From: Gnetum montanum
Lineage: Eukaryota > Streptophyta > Gnetopsida > Gnetales > Gnetaceae
NCBI GenBank assembly: GCA_015680685.1
Contig: MNCI01027262.1
Location: 1,823,397-1,887,396, forward strand
Length of the DNA: 64,000 nt
Reading direction: 5' to 3'
Within the stretch, counting starts at the first letter, position 1. The number at the start of each line of letters is the position of its first letter. The notes beneath the pieces were generated by a model. The model did not search any database. It was given only the letters and a program-made list of their open reading frames with translations, and was not told the DNA's origin. The translations under genes and the position numbers were made by a program. Positions 25,091-36,316 of the stretch are shown here, in pieces.

Positions 25091-28000
25091 ATCCTCACCT
25101 AGCACATAGGCAAGTTCCAAGACTATTACCTTACTCTCAAGGTAATCCAAGGTAGTTTCACAAATAACAATAAACTTACTACCCAATTGGAACTCCTCCA
25201 CAACCTTATGAACAATACCAATAGTGTTACCAACCACAATTATGGGAAATTCCACCCCCAAATCTATATAGGCACTATGTTCAATAGCTTGTCTTCCCTA
25301 GAAGTTCTACAAGTCATACATCATTTCATCATCACTATTACCCAATAGAATACCACTGAACACATTTACTATCTACTCAAGGGGAAAACCCATATTCATA
25401 TCCTTATCATCCTCCACAACCCTTTGGACATACACTACCATCTTCAACCTAATTACCTCTTACTCCATCCATGTAGGATGAGATTCCTCCACAGTCATAA
25501 CAACAAAATGCTATGAGGGCTATACACTTACAACTAATTTTTCAACCAAGTGGTCTAGATAATCAATCAAGGAAAAGACCTTTATTCTAGCCAAGTAGTC
25601 CTCTCTAGCCCTCAAAACCTACTCTAGCTAATCTCCTCGCATCTCCAACACCCTCATCCTCTGTATCAAATACCTTCAAGTACCCTTCAAACCAAGTGTT
25701 TCCTAGGATCTACACTGTAATGCTAACTCATGTTGCTTCTAACTGGATCAAGGCTAGCAATCTTCCTACAAAAGGATCAGACCCAAGAAGTCCACTCATT
25801 TATCTATAGATTACTAGACAAGAGCCATCTAAGGCTCTTCTTGACTTTATTTTTGAAGTTAATCTCATCTCCCATGACATGTACAAGGCTTGGAACCTAC
25901 CACCTCTCAAGAAGAGCAACATTCATATAGAGTTAGCAAATTAGTCAATTACTATTCCTCTAGGATTAGTAGAGGACATTGTGAAAATAGTTTGTGGATG
26001 GTCCTATCCTATTAATTTTCTAGTGATCAAGGTGGAAAACTACAAAAGTGACTTTCCCATCATCATGGGAAGAGCTGGGTAAGCACGGTCGATGAAAGAA
26101 TGGGTATAAGGGACCTATCTTTAGAAATATCCAAGGAAAATGAGCTAGGAAAAATTAAGAAGAAGCATATTCCATGCATTACATACAGTGATAACAGGTG
26201 CAATTTTGTGCATAAGATTTGGTCCATCAAGAGCACATACATTAAGGCATGTAATTAGTATGCATAAGAAATTAACATTCAAAGGTGTCTGTATGTAGCA
26301 ACCACAAAACAAGAGGGCACCCAATGGCTAATAGTTGATTCAAATAGTAGAACACTATGCATGGAGCCAACTAAGAGCCTAACATATGCATATGTTGAAG
26401 AAATGGACAAAATTGAACAAGTTAATTCCCAACTCTCTAATGAAGATAATGATGCCTGTTGGAAAGAGTTGGAAATCCTTGATCACTTCAAGCAAGAGCC
26501 CTTAGAACTAAAAACTTTATTGGTCAGTATGGAGTATGCATTTTTAAAGAATGATAAATCAATCATCATTAATGCCAAACTTTCTCTTGAAGAAAAAAAC
26601 ACTATTGAAATTGATGAATAAATGGTGAATAGCCTTTGCCTGGTCATATCTAGAGCTAACAAGAATCAATACAAGGATATGCTAGCATCACATCTACACC
26701 GACCTGGCCATGAAGCCTAGAAGACAGCTGTAGAGGTGACTAAACCCTAGATTGAAGAAAAATTATCAAGGAAGAGATAGAGAAACTCCTCAAGGCAAGG
26801 TTCATATATCCAATTATGGATAGTGAGTGGGTTAGCCCACTCGTAATTATACCAAAGAAGGATGGAAAATGGCATGTTTGCATGAATTTAGGTTGTTGAA
26901 TATGGAAAAATTTAAGAATCATTTTTTTCCATTTTTAGATTAAGTGTTATATAACATATCTAGGCATTATTATTATAGTTCCTTGAATGGTTATAGTAAC
27001 TATAACCAAATCCAAATCATGCTAGAAGATCAGGCCAAGACAACATTCACATGTTGCTAGGGGAATTTTGCATATTGTAAGATGCCATTTGGTCTATGCA
27101 ATGCCCCTGCAACTTTTTAATGCTTAGTCCTTAGTATCTTTCAATAGCATATTGGTAGTGGTGTTGAAGCTTTCATGGATGAATTTTCCACCTATAGAGC
27201 TACCTTTGAGCAAGCCTTGGACCGACGTAAGCAAGTATTGAAGAGATGTGTAGAGAAAAACCTACAACTCAATTGGTAGAAGAGCCATATTATGGTTTAA
27301 GAAGGCATTGTGCTAGGGCATTGAATTTTTCAAAAATGGATTGAGGTAGACCTAAAAAAGGTAAGGGTCATCCAAGGAATAACATGCCAACTAGAGACTA
27401 TAAAAGATGTTTAGTCATTCCTTGGACATACTAGCTAGTACTAGTGATTCATAGAGAATTTATCTAAGATCACAAAGACAGTATTAGAGCTTAAAAAGAA
27501 AGATGAACCTTTCATCTAGACCAAGGAATGTGAACATGTATTCCAATAATTAAAATAGAAACTCATAGAAACACCAATCCTATGAGCACTAGATTGGTCT
27601 AGGCCATTTCATATCATGATAGATGCATCTAACTATGCTTTGGAAGCAATGCTCACAAAGATGGAAAATAAAAAAAATCCATGTTACATTCATTATGTGA
27701 GTTAAAGTATTATGGAAGCATAGTTAAATTACACCACCACAGAGAAAGAGCTAATGGCAGTGGTGTATGCACTAGAAAATTTCAGGCACTATGTGCTTGG
27801 TTACAAAGTATTTGTGCATACGGATCATAGTGCAATTTGCTTCATTAGGAATAAGCCAACAGTGAGCCCTCATGTCATATGATGTCTTGTGATCTTGCAA
27901 GAATTTGATCTCACAATGATAAATAAAAAAGGGTTCGAAAAAGTCGTTGTTGACTACCTTTCTCACTTAAGATGGGATAACAAAGAGGAGGAGAGCCCAC

Positions 28001-29320
28001 TCTCCAATTAGTTTCTAGATGAACTTCTCTATACAGGAGTGATAAGTGAACAAATGCCTAAAAAAGTAATATGGTATAATGGCATCCTCACATATCTTCT
28101 CACTCAAGAGAGGCCAAAAGACTTGGTTTTTAGGAAGAAGCAACAATTTCTTCATCAGGCCAAATACTTCATGAATCTCAACAAGCACCTTTACAAGGTG
28201 TGTGCTAATGGCCTAATTCGTTGGTGTGTCCCTGATGAAGATCAACTACTCATTCTCTAAGACACTCATGAAGGACCTTGTAGAGGCCACTATGTAGGGA
28301 GATGTACAGCCATAAAAATCTTAATGACAAGATACTATTGGCCTACAATCTTTAGGGATTCCCACTAGTTCATCAAGTCTTATGAACATTCTCAACATTA
28401 TGAGGGGATGGCCACTTGCATAGAAGATCCTTAAGAATGGATTCAACCACTAGAGTCTTTCGACATATGGGGCATTAACTTCATGGATCCGATCATACCC
28501 ATGTCCAATGGAAAGGTATATATTATAGTAGCAGTTGACTACTACACAAAATGGGCAAAGGAAATAGCTGTTACTCATTGTACATCATAAAATATTGCCT
28601 AATTTATATAACGAAATATTGTGAGAAGGTTTGGGGTGCCAAATTCACTAATTTCTAATAATGGAACTCATTTCATAGGTGCCACATTTAGAAAGTTAAT
28701 GCAATGCTTAGGAGTAGAACATAAATTAACAACACCTTACCACCCCCAAGCCAATGGTTAAGTAGAGGTAGCCAACCGGAAGATTACAAAAGTACTAATG
28801 TGAACCATTAGCAAGTATAGGAAGGATTAGAGTAAAAAGCTTAATGATGCTCTTTGGGCTTATCATTCAACTTGGAAACTTCCTATTGGCTATTCTCCCT
28901 ACAAGTTAGTGTATGGAAAGCTTCCAATGCTCCCAATCCAATTTGAGCGTCGTATGCTCTCAACGACTCATGATCTAAACCATGACCTAAGTCTAGGACA
29001 GTAGAAAAGATCGATCAACCTCAATGTGGTAGATGAAAATTGATTGGTGGCCCTATCCTTGAATGAGGTGAATAAGGCATTCAGGAAGCAATTTCATGAC
29101 CATAGAATCAAGAAAGTAAAACTTCAACCAGAAGATAAGGTTCTCTACTGGAACCCTACACATGTATCTTAAAACACAAAATCTCAAGCATTATGGGAGG
29201 GAAATTATGTAATTAATCAAACCTTTTCCTCTAAAACCATGATAATCTACAAACCTGACAACCTAAATAAAAAGCATTTGGACAATATCTAACAAGTAAA
29301 GCCTTTCCTAGAACTAAGAT
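25091..29320 (+). pseudogene. Element 1 pol (protease region, RT, RNase H, integrase)
   Basis: The protease/spacer region is about 25500-26230 (GIRDLSLEISKENELGK). RT begins about 26770 (SEWVSPLVIIPKKDGKW) and its box reads F-M-D-E-F-S-T-Y (27172-27195), not the usual M-D-D. RNase H is at 27610-27960 (TTTEKELMAVVYALENFRHY). Integrase is about 28040-29000, with WGINFMDPI (about 28470), TTPYHPQANG (about 28730) and DALWAYHSTWKLP (about 28845). The C-terminal tail follows, with KVKLQPEDKVLYWNP (about 29115-29160) and VKPFLELR (about 29300). The order protease-RT-RH-INT defines Ty3/gypsy; RT/INT wording is closest to Athila as I remember it. Numerous stops. Confidence 0.75.
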
Positions 29321-31591
29321 AGACCAGTGCAACTACCGCCTCAACACATGGACAACCACATTCTATCTTTCAAATCTCCTCCTTTCAACTTAGTCATGGG
29401 AGAGATGGCCATTCGTGCTAATCATCAATATGGCTTCTCAATTTTTTTATCATTTTGATTTTTACATTTTTGATTTTTACAAATTATTCATTTTACAAAT
29501 TCTTGATTTTTTAAATTTTTCTAATTTTACACCCTCTTTAGTACTTGGAACTTTCTTGACTATTTTACATTTTCTTATATATATTTTTCTTTGTTTGGTT
29601 TGATTTGAGTATGATATTTTCTCATTTTTTGCTAATAAAGAATGTTTTGTTGTCACAGGACACAATGTCGCTGTTGTTATTTACTAATGATGGTTTCTGC
29701 TTAATGTGTGATTATCAATGTCTACTTTTTATTTTTGAATTCTGATGGGTGATGACTTTGACATGGTTTATTTTTCATGGAATAGGTAGTGAGTCCATGT
29801 CATCCACCCATCTAATGAACTCTATGGCTTTCCTTGTTCTAGGAATTTGATGTCCCTTCCATTAAAGAAACTTTTAATCAATCAATGACCTTGGTAGTTC
29901 TAGAATTAGGAAGGATCCTAAGGTTTGTAAAAGTTATGACTTCAAGGGGACTCAATACTCTTTGTACTCTTCTACTTGCTTGAGTGCTTAAGTGTGTTTC
30001 ATGAACTTCTTACCATTCCATACCACCCACTAATAGGAAGTCAAATAACATTGTTGCATGGTGTGGCTTCCATTCAAAACAAAAAAACAAAAAAAAAACA
30101 TAGAAATTCAAAGCACACCCCTTCAACACGAATAAGCCCTCACATGTTGTGGTTCCCATTTCAAAAAAAAAATACAAAAAAAGCAATGGAAATTCAAAAC
30201 ACACCACTTGGACAAATAAATGGGCTACAAGCACTGGTCATGGGACTCGAAAAACATGCAGCTATGCCTAAAGGTCCCCTGTAACTAAGGCCCTCTCTCT
30301 CACTTCCTACTTCTCTTTTTTTTTTTTTTTTTTTTTTGTGGAATGGTGGTTGTTTTGTGGAAGCATTCTTATGTCTCAAGTGGGTGGATTGGGCTTGGAG
30401 CAATGCAAAGTCATTGAAAATGGATGGTTTTTGTTTGGACTGAGGATGGAACTTCTCAAGTCAGTTTAAACACAAATTCCACAAGGTACTTCTTATGACT
30501 ACAATTCAAAACTCCATTCTCCTTTCTCTATCATCCATCCATGCTACCATAACTCACCTCACTACCATGTTCTATGTTATACTCTATGTCTTAGTCTAAT
30601 GTGTTGGAATTCTTAAATAGATTCTTTTAGGTTGGTCCTTAACTTGTCATGATCATTAAATAAACTATGGGGCCCATGGACTCCTTAGTTGAGGTTATGA
30701 AATGGCAAAAAGGGCATGATCCTACTATGGGAAGGACCCACTAGCATAGCTTTTACTTGATTAGTTAAGGTTTTTTACCTTTAACATCTCTACAGTCCTT
30801 CCTTTTGGGTATTCCATTGAGTACACTACTCAATGCTCCTTAATCTTTCATTTCATTCATCCACTACATCAATTTTCCTCCATTTATCCAAATTTATAAA
30901 CTTCAACATCCTCTTTTCATGGTTTCATACTATTCTTGGTTTTTTAATCTTTCATTTGACACTAATTTCACTCAAAATCTCTACATATTTTGCAAATTTG
31001 ACTAAGGTTAAAATTTAACTATGGTAGTCAATGGTTGTGTCATTGAGGTCCCATCGACGCATCCACCATAGTTGACAAGGTCGAGTCGACTAGGTCTCAT
31101 CAATGCAGCATAAAAACACCATATATACCATCTGAAACTTTGCAATTTTTCATCATTTTCTCATAACACAAGGGGACTTTTTGAAATTTTTTAGAGCCCA
31201 AAACTTTGTAGAGCTCATAACTTCCCAATATTTATTCAAATTACTTCATTTTTCGAGTTTGCACTTACTAAAGGTAAGATCTTTATCATGGGGGCCACAA
31301 ACCTTAAGGTTTTCGATGAAAAATTGATGAAATTTTTTTGAAAATTTTCCAAAGTTTCCTAATAATTAATAACCTTAACCATATATAAACATCAACCTTT
31401 TTCATAAGTTAACCCTTCCAACAGTCTTCGGGATTATTTATTAATGATAACACATAAATAAATTATAATTGAACTAATTAAATCAACCATAATCACAACT
31501 TAGCCAAGTGTAACTATCCTTAAGACATAATGTATCCTAATTACTTTAAAGTTACACAATGATTACTAATCCATGGTCTTATTATGATTAC
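29321..31591 (+). other. Element 1 noncoding spacer between pol and extra ORF
   Basis: About 2.27 kb without coding potential. It aligns with element 2's split spacer (49705-50470 plus 59942-61234) and partly with element 3's tail (51367-52850, minus). It contains a 22-base T run at 30316-30337. Near its end (31035-31120) lies a cluster of CCCATCGACG and CATCAATG-like words followed by catatatacc, about 470 bases before the extra ORF's ATG. That arrangement resembles an LTR U3 with a TATA box. Confidence 0.65.
31108..31117 (+). promoter_or_regulatory. Possible internal TATA box before the extra ORF (element 1)
   Basis: A catatatacc-like word follows a CATCGA/CATCAATG motif cluster. Element 2 has atatataaaatcc in the same place (about 60755). 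The position is approximate to a few bases. Promoter function is an inference from conservation of position and likeness to the LTR U3. Confidence 0.35.
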
Positions 31592-32705
31592 AAATGGCAC
31601 CCAAACAAAAGTGTCTGCAAGAAGCAGAAACCTTGCAATTATGGGAGAAATGACCCAAAGCTGGAGGGGGCCAACAAGAACAAGGCTAAGAACTACAAGA
31701 GGCAACCCATGCAACAGGACCTCTTTGTGAGGAGCCCAAAGTGGAATCTATCTAACAAATTCCAGAGGAAGAAGTGTCAACTAAACAATCACAAAGAGGA
31801 GAAGTGTCTGGTCCCATGCCAAGGCTTGAGGTCACTTTGACTCAAGCCTACCTTGATATCATTAAGTCCCAAGAGATTCAATGATTCATTCTTCAAGAGA
31901 TCAACTTCACACCATTTTTGGAGAAAGCTCCAGAGGATGTTAAGACTTAATTGCGAACCTCTTTGATGTGGCCAATCATCACATCCATTGGGGAGTGATA
32001 CATGGGAGAGACATATCTTTTCTCGAACAATCAAAAGCTAGGATCCACAATCAAGATCAAAGACATTCAAGTCTTCTACTCGGTAGAAGCTATTGCATAG
32101 GCACTTGGGTTGCTTGATACTAGAACATAGCTAGCAGAAATATCCATGCAAGGTGACCTGGAGGCCAAGAAGGAGTGGACCTAGCAATGCTACGGGGTGG
32201 ACTGTAAGGAGTATGGTGTGCTCACACTAGTGGAGTGAATCTATTTCAAAAGTGCAACCTATCACCTCAACCAAATAGTGAGGCCAAGCAAGGTAACTGC
32301 TTTCTCTGCCCGAGCATGCACTACTCTAAGTAGAAAATTCTTATTAACCTTCCAAAACTGCTATACTTGAAAATTAAAAAGCATTTTAAAGAAAACAAAC
32401 ATGGAAGAAAGACCCTTCCCTTTTCATGCCTCATCAAAAAACTTTACAAGAGGGTAGGAATTGTTCAAGCATACTCCTTTAGCTTCATGGTCTAAGATCA
32501 TGAAAGAGAAGATGCTAGCGATGACTTAATTAGAGGAGTTGCCACCACCACCACCCCCTTAAGAAACAACACTAGAGGCCCACACAACCATTGAATGTCT
32601 ATGAAAAATTTAAGAACAGCTCTTACGCCAACAAGAGCAATAGAAAAAATGAGTGGGGCAAGTCCATTTGTGTACAGCTAGCAATGAGTCACCTTAATGA
32701 GGTGG
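31592..32705 (+). pseudogene. Element 1 extra 3' ORF (N-terminal part only)
   Basis: The start ATG 31592 gives M-A-P-K-Q-K; element 2's copy starts M-V-P-R-T-K-K at the matching place (61235). A basic N-terminal segment is followed by WPI...YMGETYLF (about 31970-32020), a block rich in Leu and Gly, HLNQIVRPSKVTAF (about 32260-32300), and ERPFPF near 32405-32425. Homology to the 61-62 kb copy continues to about 32690, where it abuts the truncated ricin-B-type gene. The remaining ~1.5 kb of the ORF and the 3' LTR are missing. The protein's role is unknown. It lies where Athila elements have an env-like ORF, but I see no clear membrane segment. Confidence 0.65.
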
Positions 32706-32721
32706 CCGGAACAATTAGCCA

Positions 32722-32787
32722 AATGGCGAGGGGTGGTCCCATGACGTGTTGCCGAATGGCGAGGGGTGGTCCCATGACGTGTTGCCG
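32722..32787 (-). repeat. 33-bp tandem duplication at the truncated lectin end
   Basis: Two exact, adjacent 33-base copies (32722-32754 and 32755-32787) keep the frame and make the short C-terminal peptide G-N-T-S-W-D-H-P-S-P-F repeat. They lie within 10 bases of the stop and of the junction with element 1. This suggests a product of the event that joined the two sequences. Confidence 0.9.
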
Positions 32788-33941
32788 TCGGAGGTGAGAC
32801 ACAGTCTGCGATCTCCATTGACGCGGATGGTGCCGTTGCTGTAGATTGCCCACTGCTGCTTCTCGTGGCTGCCGGGGACACATTCTTGCAGCCACATGTT
32901 GCTGTAATCTTGGCTGGCCTGCATGCAAAGATCCTTAAACCCTACAATGAAAGTCACCACTGGATCTATTTCCACTTCCACCCCAACTCCCCAACATTGG
33001 CCGACGGTGTAGTTGTTCCTCTGTAAAGTCACGATGGTGCCGCTCTCGCCTTTGGTGTCCGTGAGGACGTATCCAGAGCGACGGTGTTCGATCGTGCCGT
33101 CGGTGTATAATTTCCAGGTTTTGTTATCCGGCACTTCAATGTCGCAGTTGTATATCATGGCGTAGGCTCCATCTCTGTAACTGTAAGCAACCATGCATTT
33201 TCCCAACGATCGAATGCTGCGGTCGTCGCTCTTGATTGTCCATTGCTGGTTTCTCTGTTGTCCGCATGGCCACACTTGAATGGCAGTCCCATCGCTGTCA
33301 TTGCCGTTCTTGATATCCAGGCACAGCCCGTTCCAACCGTGGATCTGGCCTGGACTGGACTGCCAAACTGGGTAGCCCTCCACCACCGACCTTATGCGGG
33401 ATTCAGCAGCAGCAGCACAACCTTTGATGGCGTTATTGTTGTTGTTGGAGGAGGAGAATTGATAAAGCAGGAAGGCAATTCCTTTGACATAGATTGAGGT
33501 AATGCTGCCTACTCTCACGAACTGGCCGTTACGATTTAGCAGCGCCACGGAGTTTATGAACACTCCCTGCACAGGCTGCACAATTTCTGCTGACAGGGAT
33601 TCCCACTTGTTCTCGAGGCTCAACTTGGCAACGTCCGGTTTGAAATCTTCTCGGTTGAGGATTCTAGCGCGCAGGCGTGCCTCGATGAATCTGAATCGAG
33701 GTGCGTCCGAGAGCATCTGGATGACGACCAGCAACGATGTGGCCACGGAGGTGTCGTCGGAGCCCTGATATGGCGGCATCCAGGGAGGAGATCCCGAGTG
33801 GGATTTTCCTCTTGGCCTTGCCTCCGCCTCTCTCCAGTCCTTCATACGTAGCCTGAAAGCCATACGAGGTATGCTCGGTGTTGATGAACAGAATGTTGAA
33901 AGCTGTGGGGGGACTATCTTCGAAAAAGTAGGATCGGTTAC

Positions 33942-34298
33942 CTGCAGTTACTCAAGGTTCAATAATTTCAGTTTAGATTTATAAATATAGCTAAAAACTA
34001 TAAATATATAGTTAAAAAAAAATTCTAAGGGTAGACCTCTGGGCGTCTAGGTATTATCATGAAGTGTACTTCTAATAGGTCTTTCAGTTCCGAACCCCAA
34101 GATTCCAAGGGTGAACTTAAAAAAACAGCATTACACCGCAAGTTAAAACAATACTAACGTCCAAATAATGTACTTTAAGTAAAATACAACTACATTTTTC
34201 AAGGGAAAACTACAACCCTACTGATTTAATGGTCTTTCTGCAACCCAAATCCACAACATAGCATGCAGAACCAAAGCCTTGTGTCCAAGCCTACTTAC
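33942..34298 (-). other. Intron of the RIP-like gene, flanked by a 10-bp direct repeat
   Basis: On the minus strand the donor is CTGCAG|GTAAGTAG and the acceptor is AACTGCAG|GTAACC. Both boundaries share the exact 10-mer CTGCAGGTAA. Removal keeps the frame in phase 1. The body is AT-rich with no coding similarity. RIP genes of angiosperms are generally intronless, so this is either an old intron specific to this group or an insertion that became spliceable. Confidence 0.65.
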
Positions 34299-34671
34299 CT
34301 GCAGCATAAGCCACCACTTTAGCGTTTACCACATCGATTGCAGCGGTGATGGTGTGCGCAAAGTTGGAGAGATCCACCAAAATGAAACGCTCCAAATCGT
34401 GCACAGTGTTGTTCAGCACAGGTATATCGTATACCGACCTCACTCCTTTTGTCAGCCGAGCCCGCAATGAGTGTATGAATTCAATATATTTGTCCTCCGT
34501 CACGCATTGTGTTGAAAACTGCAAATCACCGGTGCTTGCAGCGCTAAGTGAAGCTGCGACAGCAACCACCCGCAACAGGATCAGCACTCTTATGCTTTCT
34601 GCCATTTTCTCTATCTTTGTATCGTGTTTCTTACTCTACACACACCTGCCCTGCGCTTGATCAGCGGAGCA

Positions 34672-34678
34672 ATTTATA
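34672..34678 (-). promoter_or_regulatory. TATA box of the RIP-like gene
   Basis: On the minus strand GCTATAAATTG lies about 67 bases before the ATG at 34605, leaving a short leader of about 35-40 nt. Sequence and spacing are seen; function is inferred. Confidence 0.55.
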
Positions 34679-34693
34679 GCAACCACCCACAAT

Positions 34694-34830
34694 CGGTAAT
34701 GTTAAATAATTTTTAGCTCAGAGCCCAAACTAATGCTAAATAATAGATCACTAGGAGCACTAAATAATATTCTACCTAGAAAGCTCTAGGGGCCACATCC
34801 GGTAATGCTAAAATATTTAGGAGACCATCA
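34694..34830. repeat. Degenerate TAATGCTAAATAAT repeats upstream of the RIP-like gene
   Basis: Four related units start near 34694 (cggtaatgttaaataat), 34731 (ctaatgctaaataat), 34760 (ctaaataatatt) and 34799 (ccggtaatgctaaaatatt). Each is followed by a variable tail rich in ctag/ggag. They begin about 20 bases beyond the TATA box, so they occupy the proximal promoter. Origin unknown. Confidence 0.6.
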
Positions 34831-34909
34831 TATAACACTATTGTATCTATTAATCCTTTAGGGGACTCTATCATATCCTGGTAAGGGGAGGCCACTCATA
34901 AAGCTGAAT

Positions 34910-35635
34910 AATATTTCATCCATATTCCAACTTATTTTAATATACTTTACATAACTTTTACTTTAGATCTCAGATTTAATTTAATTTAGTTTTGCAGTAT
35001 ACATGTGTTCTTGAGGCTTATAAATCTTGCTAATTTAACTAGATGTATCCATGTCTAGATTCATTAGAAAAACAAATTGCACTGTTGGGTGCCAAGTTGT
35101 GATTTCTTTGCTAAATAACTTTTTATTTTTTGTACATGCATGCAAAAGGATTTGATAAATACCTAGATCTTTCCTTATAAGAACAAAGATGATTCTCTTA
35201 GATGAACCCTGCAAAGAATTGTTTATATTTTTAAAAGCAAAGGGTTAAATACTCAAATTGGAATTGCTTTATATAATTACAATTCTTTATACTATTAATA
35301 GTTTTTTAGTAAATCAATTTTTTATCAATAATTATCAACAATTCAATAGGAGTTTCAGTGGCGAAGGTTTTACCATTGATCTGAGGCAACAAGAGGTTTG
35401 GCAATGAGGGTTTTAGCATTGAAGATTTCTACAATCAGGGTTTTAACATTGATTTGATCTAAGACAATAGGAAGGGTAGTTAGATGTAGGCTAGATTTAT
35501 TGACATTTTATGAGTGTGGATTTATTGAGAAAGAAATTGAATCATCTACTAAAGAAATTTGAAATCTCTATCATGGCATCATCATAGGCCACCCAAAAGA
35601 AATTCATAAATGTAGTTGCTATCAAAAGTATTCTA
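34910..35635. other. Spacer, no gene recognised
   Basis: AT-rich sequence with no coding motif. Three loosely repeated phrases (ggttttaccattga, ggttttagcattga, ggttttaacattga) occur at about 35365-35450. They could belong to the 5' UTR of the LINE that follows. Confidence 0.4.
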
Positions 35636-35639
35636 GTTG

Positions 35640-36300
35640 CATAATAGAAGTATATGGTTAACAAAATGGCATTGCTAGATGAAACCCATCAACAAAACAA
35701 AGAAATTCTTCAAAGGATATTTACCCTCAAAGAAAAGATTGAGGGACAAAGGAAACTAGTATTGCTTCAAAAGAATAATGAATAGATTACTTGAAGCTAA
35801 AGTGGAGGAAAATAAAAATGAATCTAATCTTGAAGGAATAGAGACAAAGATAGGATCTACGATCGCAAAAGCTTTAAAAGAGCAAGATGAGAAAAGAGTA
35901 AAACAAATTTTGCATTTTGTAGGTATCCTAGAGACAGAGGGTGAAACAAAGGACACTTGATTTAAGAAAGTTAAAAAGCTTATAGATGATATACATATAG
36001 CTTCTCCAAAAATTCATAAAGCTTTTCAGGTTCCAAGTGAACAATGTGAAAAGCCATAACATATAATTGTTAGGTTTTATGATGTAGAAGGTAGAATACA
36101 TGTTTGAAGATATCAAAGCCACATGAAGCAGACTAAAAATTGTAAAAACATTTGGATAAATAAGAATCTTACTCAACAGAAACTTGCAAAAAGGGCTAAA
36201 TAATGGAAATAGGTTAAAGCAACTTGTGAATAGGGTTTTGTAGCATACCTAAATGCTAATATCATGGCAATTATTATACATAAATAGTTTTTTAAAAATT
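35640..36300 (+). pseudogene. LINE family B ORF1-like (coiled coil plus L1-ORF1p-like domain)
   Basis: Starting near the in-frame ATGs at about 35665, translation gives a Lys/Glu-rich coiled-coil stretch (about 35690-35900; KALKEQDEKRVKQ). A domain like L1 ORF1 RNA-binding proteins follows: VGILETEGETKD (about 35920-35955), IIVRFYDVEGRI (about 36062-36095) and IWINKNLTQQKLAKRAK (about 36150-36200). The L1 ORF1 pattern G-x-x-E-x-E-G-E ... I-I-V-R-F ... I-x-I-N-E-x-L-T fits well. It lies just upstream of an endonuclease start, as in a bicistronic LINE. Several stops. Confidence 0.6.
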
Positions 36301-36316
36301 ATTCAAAAATATATAG

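Larger units (their letters stand above)
32715..34605 (-). pseudogene. Type 2 ribosome-inactivating-protein-like gene (RIP A domain plus truncated ricin-B lectin), broken
   Basis: Type 2 RIPs are secreted two-part toxins: an N-glycosidase acting on 28S rRNA joined to a galactose-binding lectin. Exon 1 (34605-34299) has a signal peptide and the start of the A domain. A 357-base intron follows (34298-33942, GT-AG). Exon 2 carries the rest of A and part of B. Breaks: a frame change near 33758-33772 separates the start of exon 2 from the long open frame that ends at the TAA at 32715. In that frame the active-site segment reads S-D-A-P-R-F at about 33710-33693, where the family has S-E-A. The lectin shows one full beta-trefoil (LCLDIKNG, NQQWTI) and only the first repeat of the second (QQWAIYSNGTI), with about 80 codons missing. 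It ends in a 33-bp tandem duplication next to retroelement DNA. As assembled it should not make an intact toxin. Confidence 0.8.

Noticed and set aside
29976..30284. An open frame with Lys/His-rich peptide after element 1 pol.
   Set aside because: It is driven by A-runs in the noncoding spacer and is not conserved in elements 2 and 3.
31593..31611. A primer-binding-site-like word (TGGCACCCAAAC) after sequence ending in CA, suggesting a separate LTR at 31.0-31.59 kb.
   Set aside because: The word is the start codon and first codons of the extra ORF (M-A-P-K-Q-K), and the copy at 61235 also starts there. The preceding block is collinear spacer in two elements, not an LTR pair.
33243..33768. 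Two open frames on the plus strand.
   Set aside because: Both are antisense to the RIP-like gene, whose minus-strand frame has clear lectin and RIP motifs.
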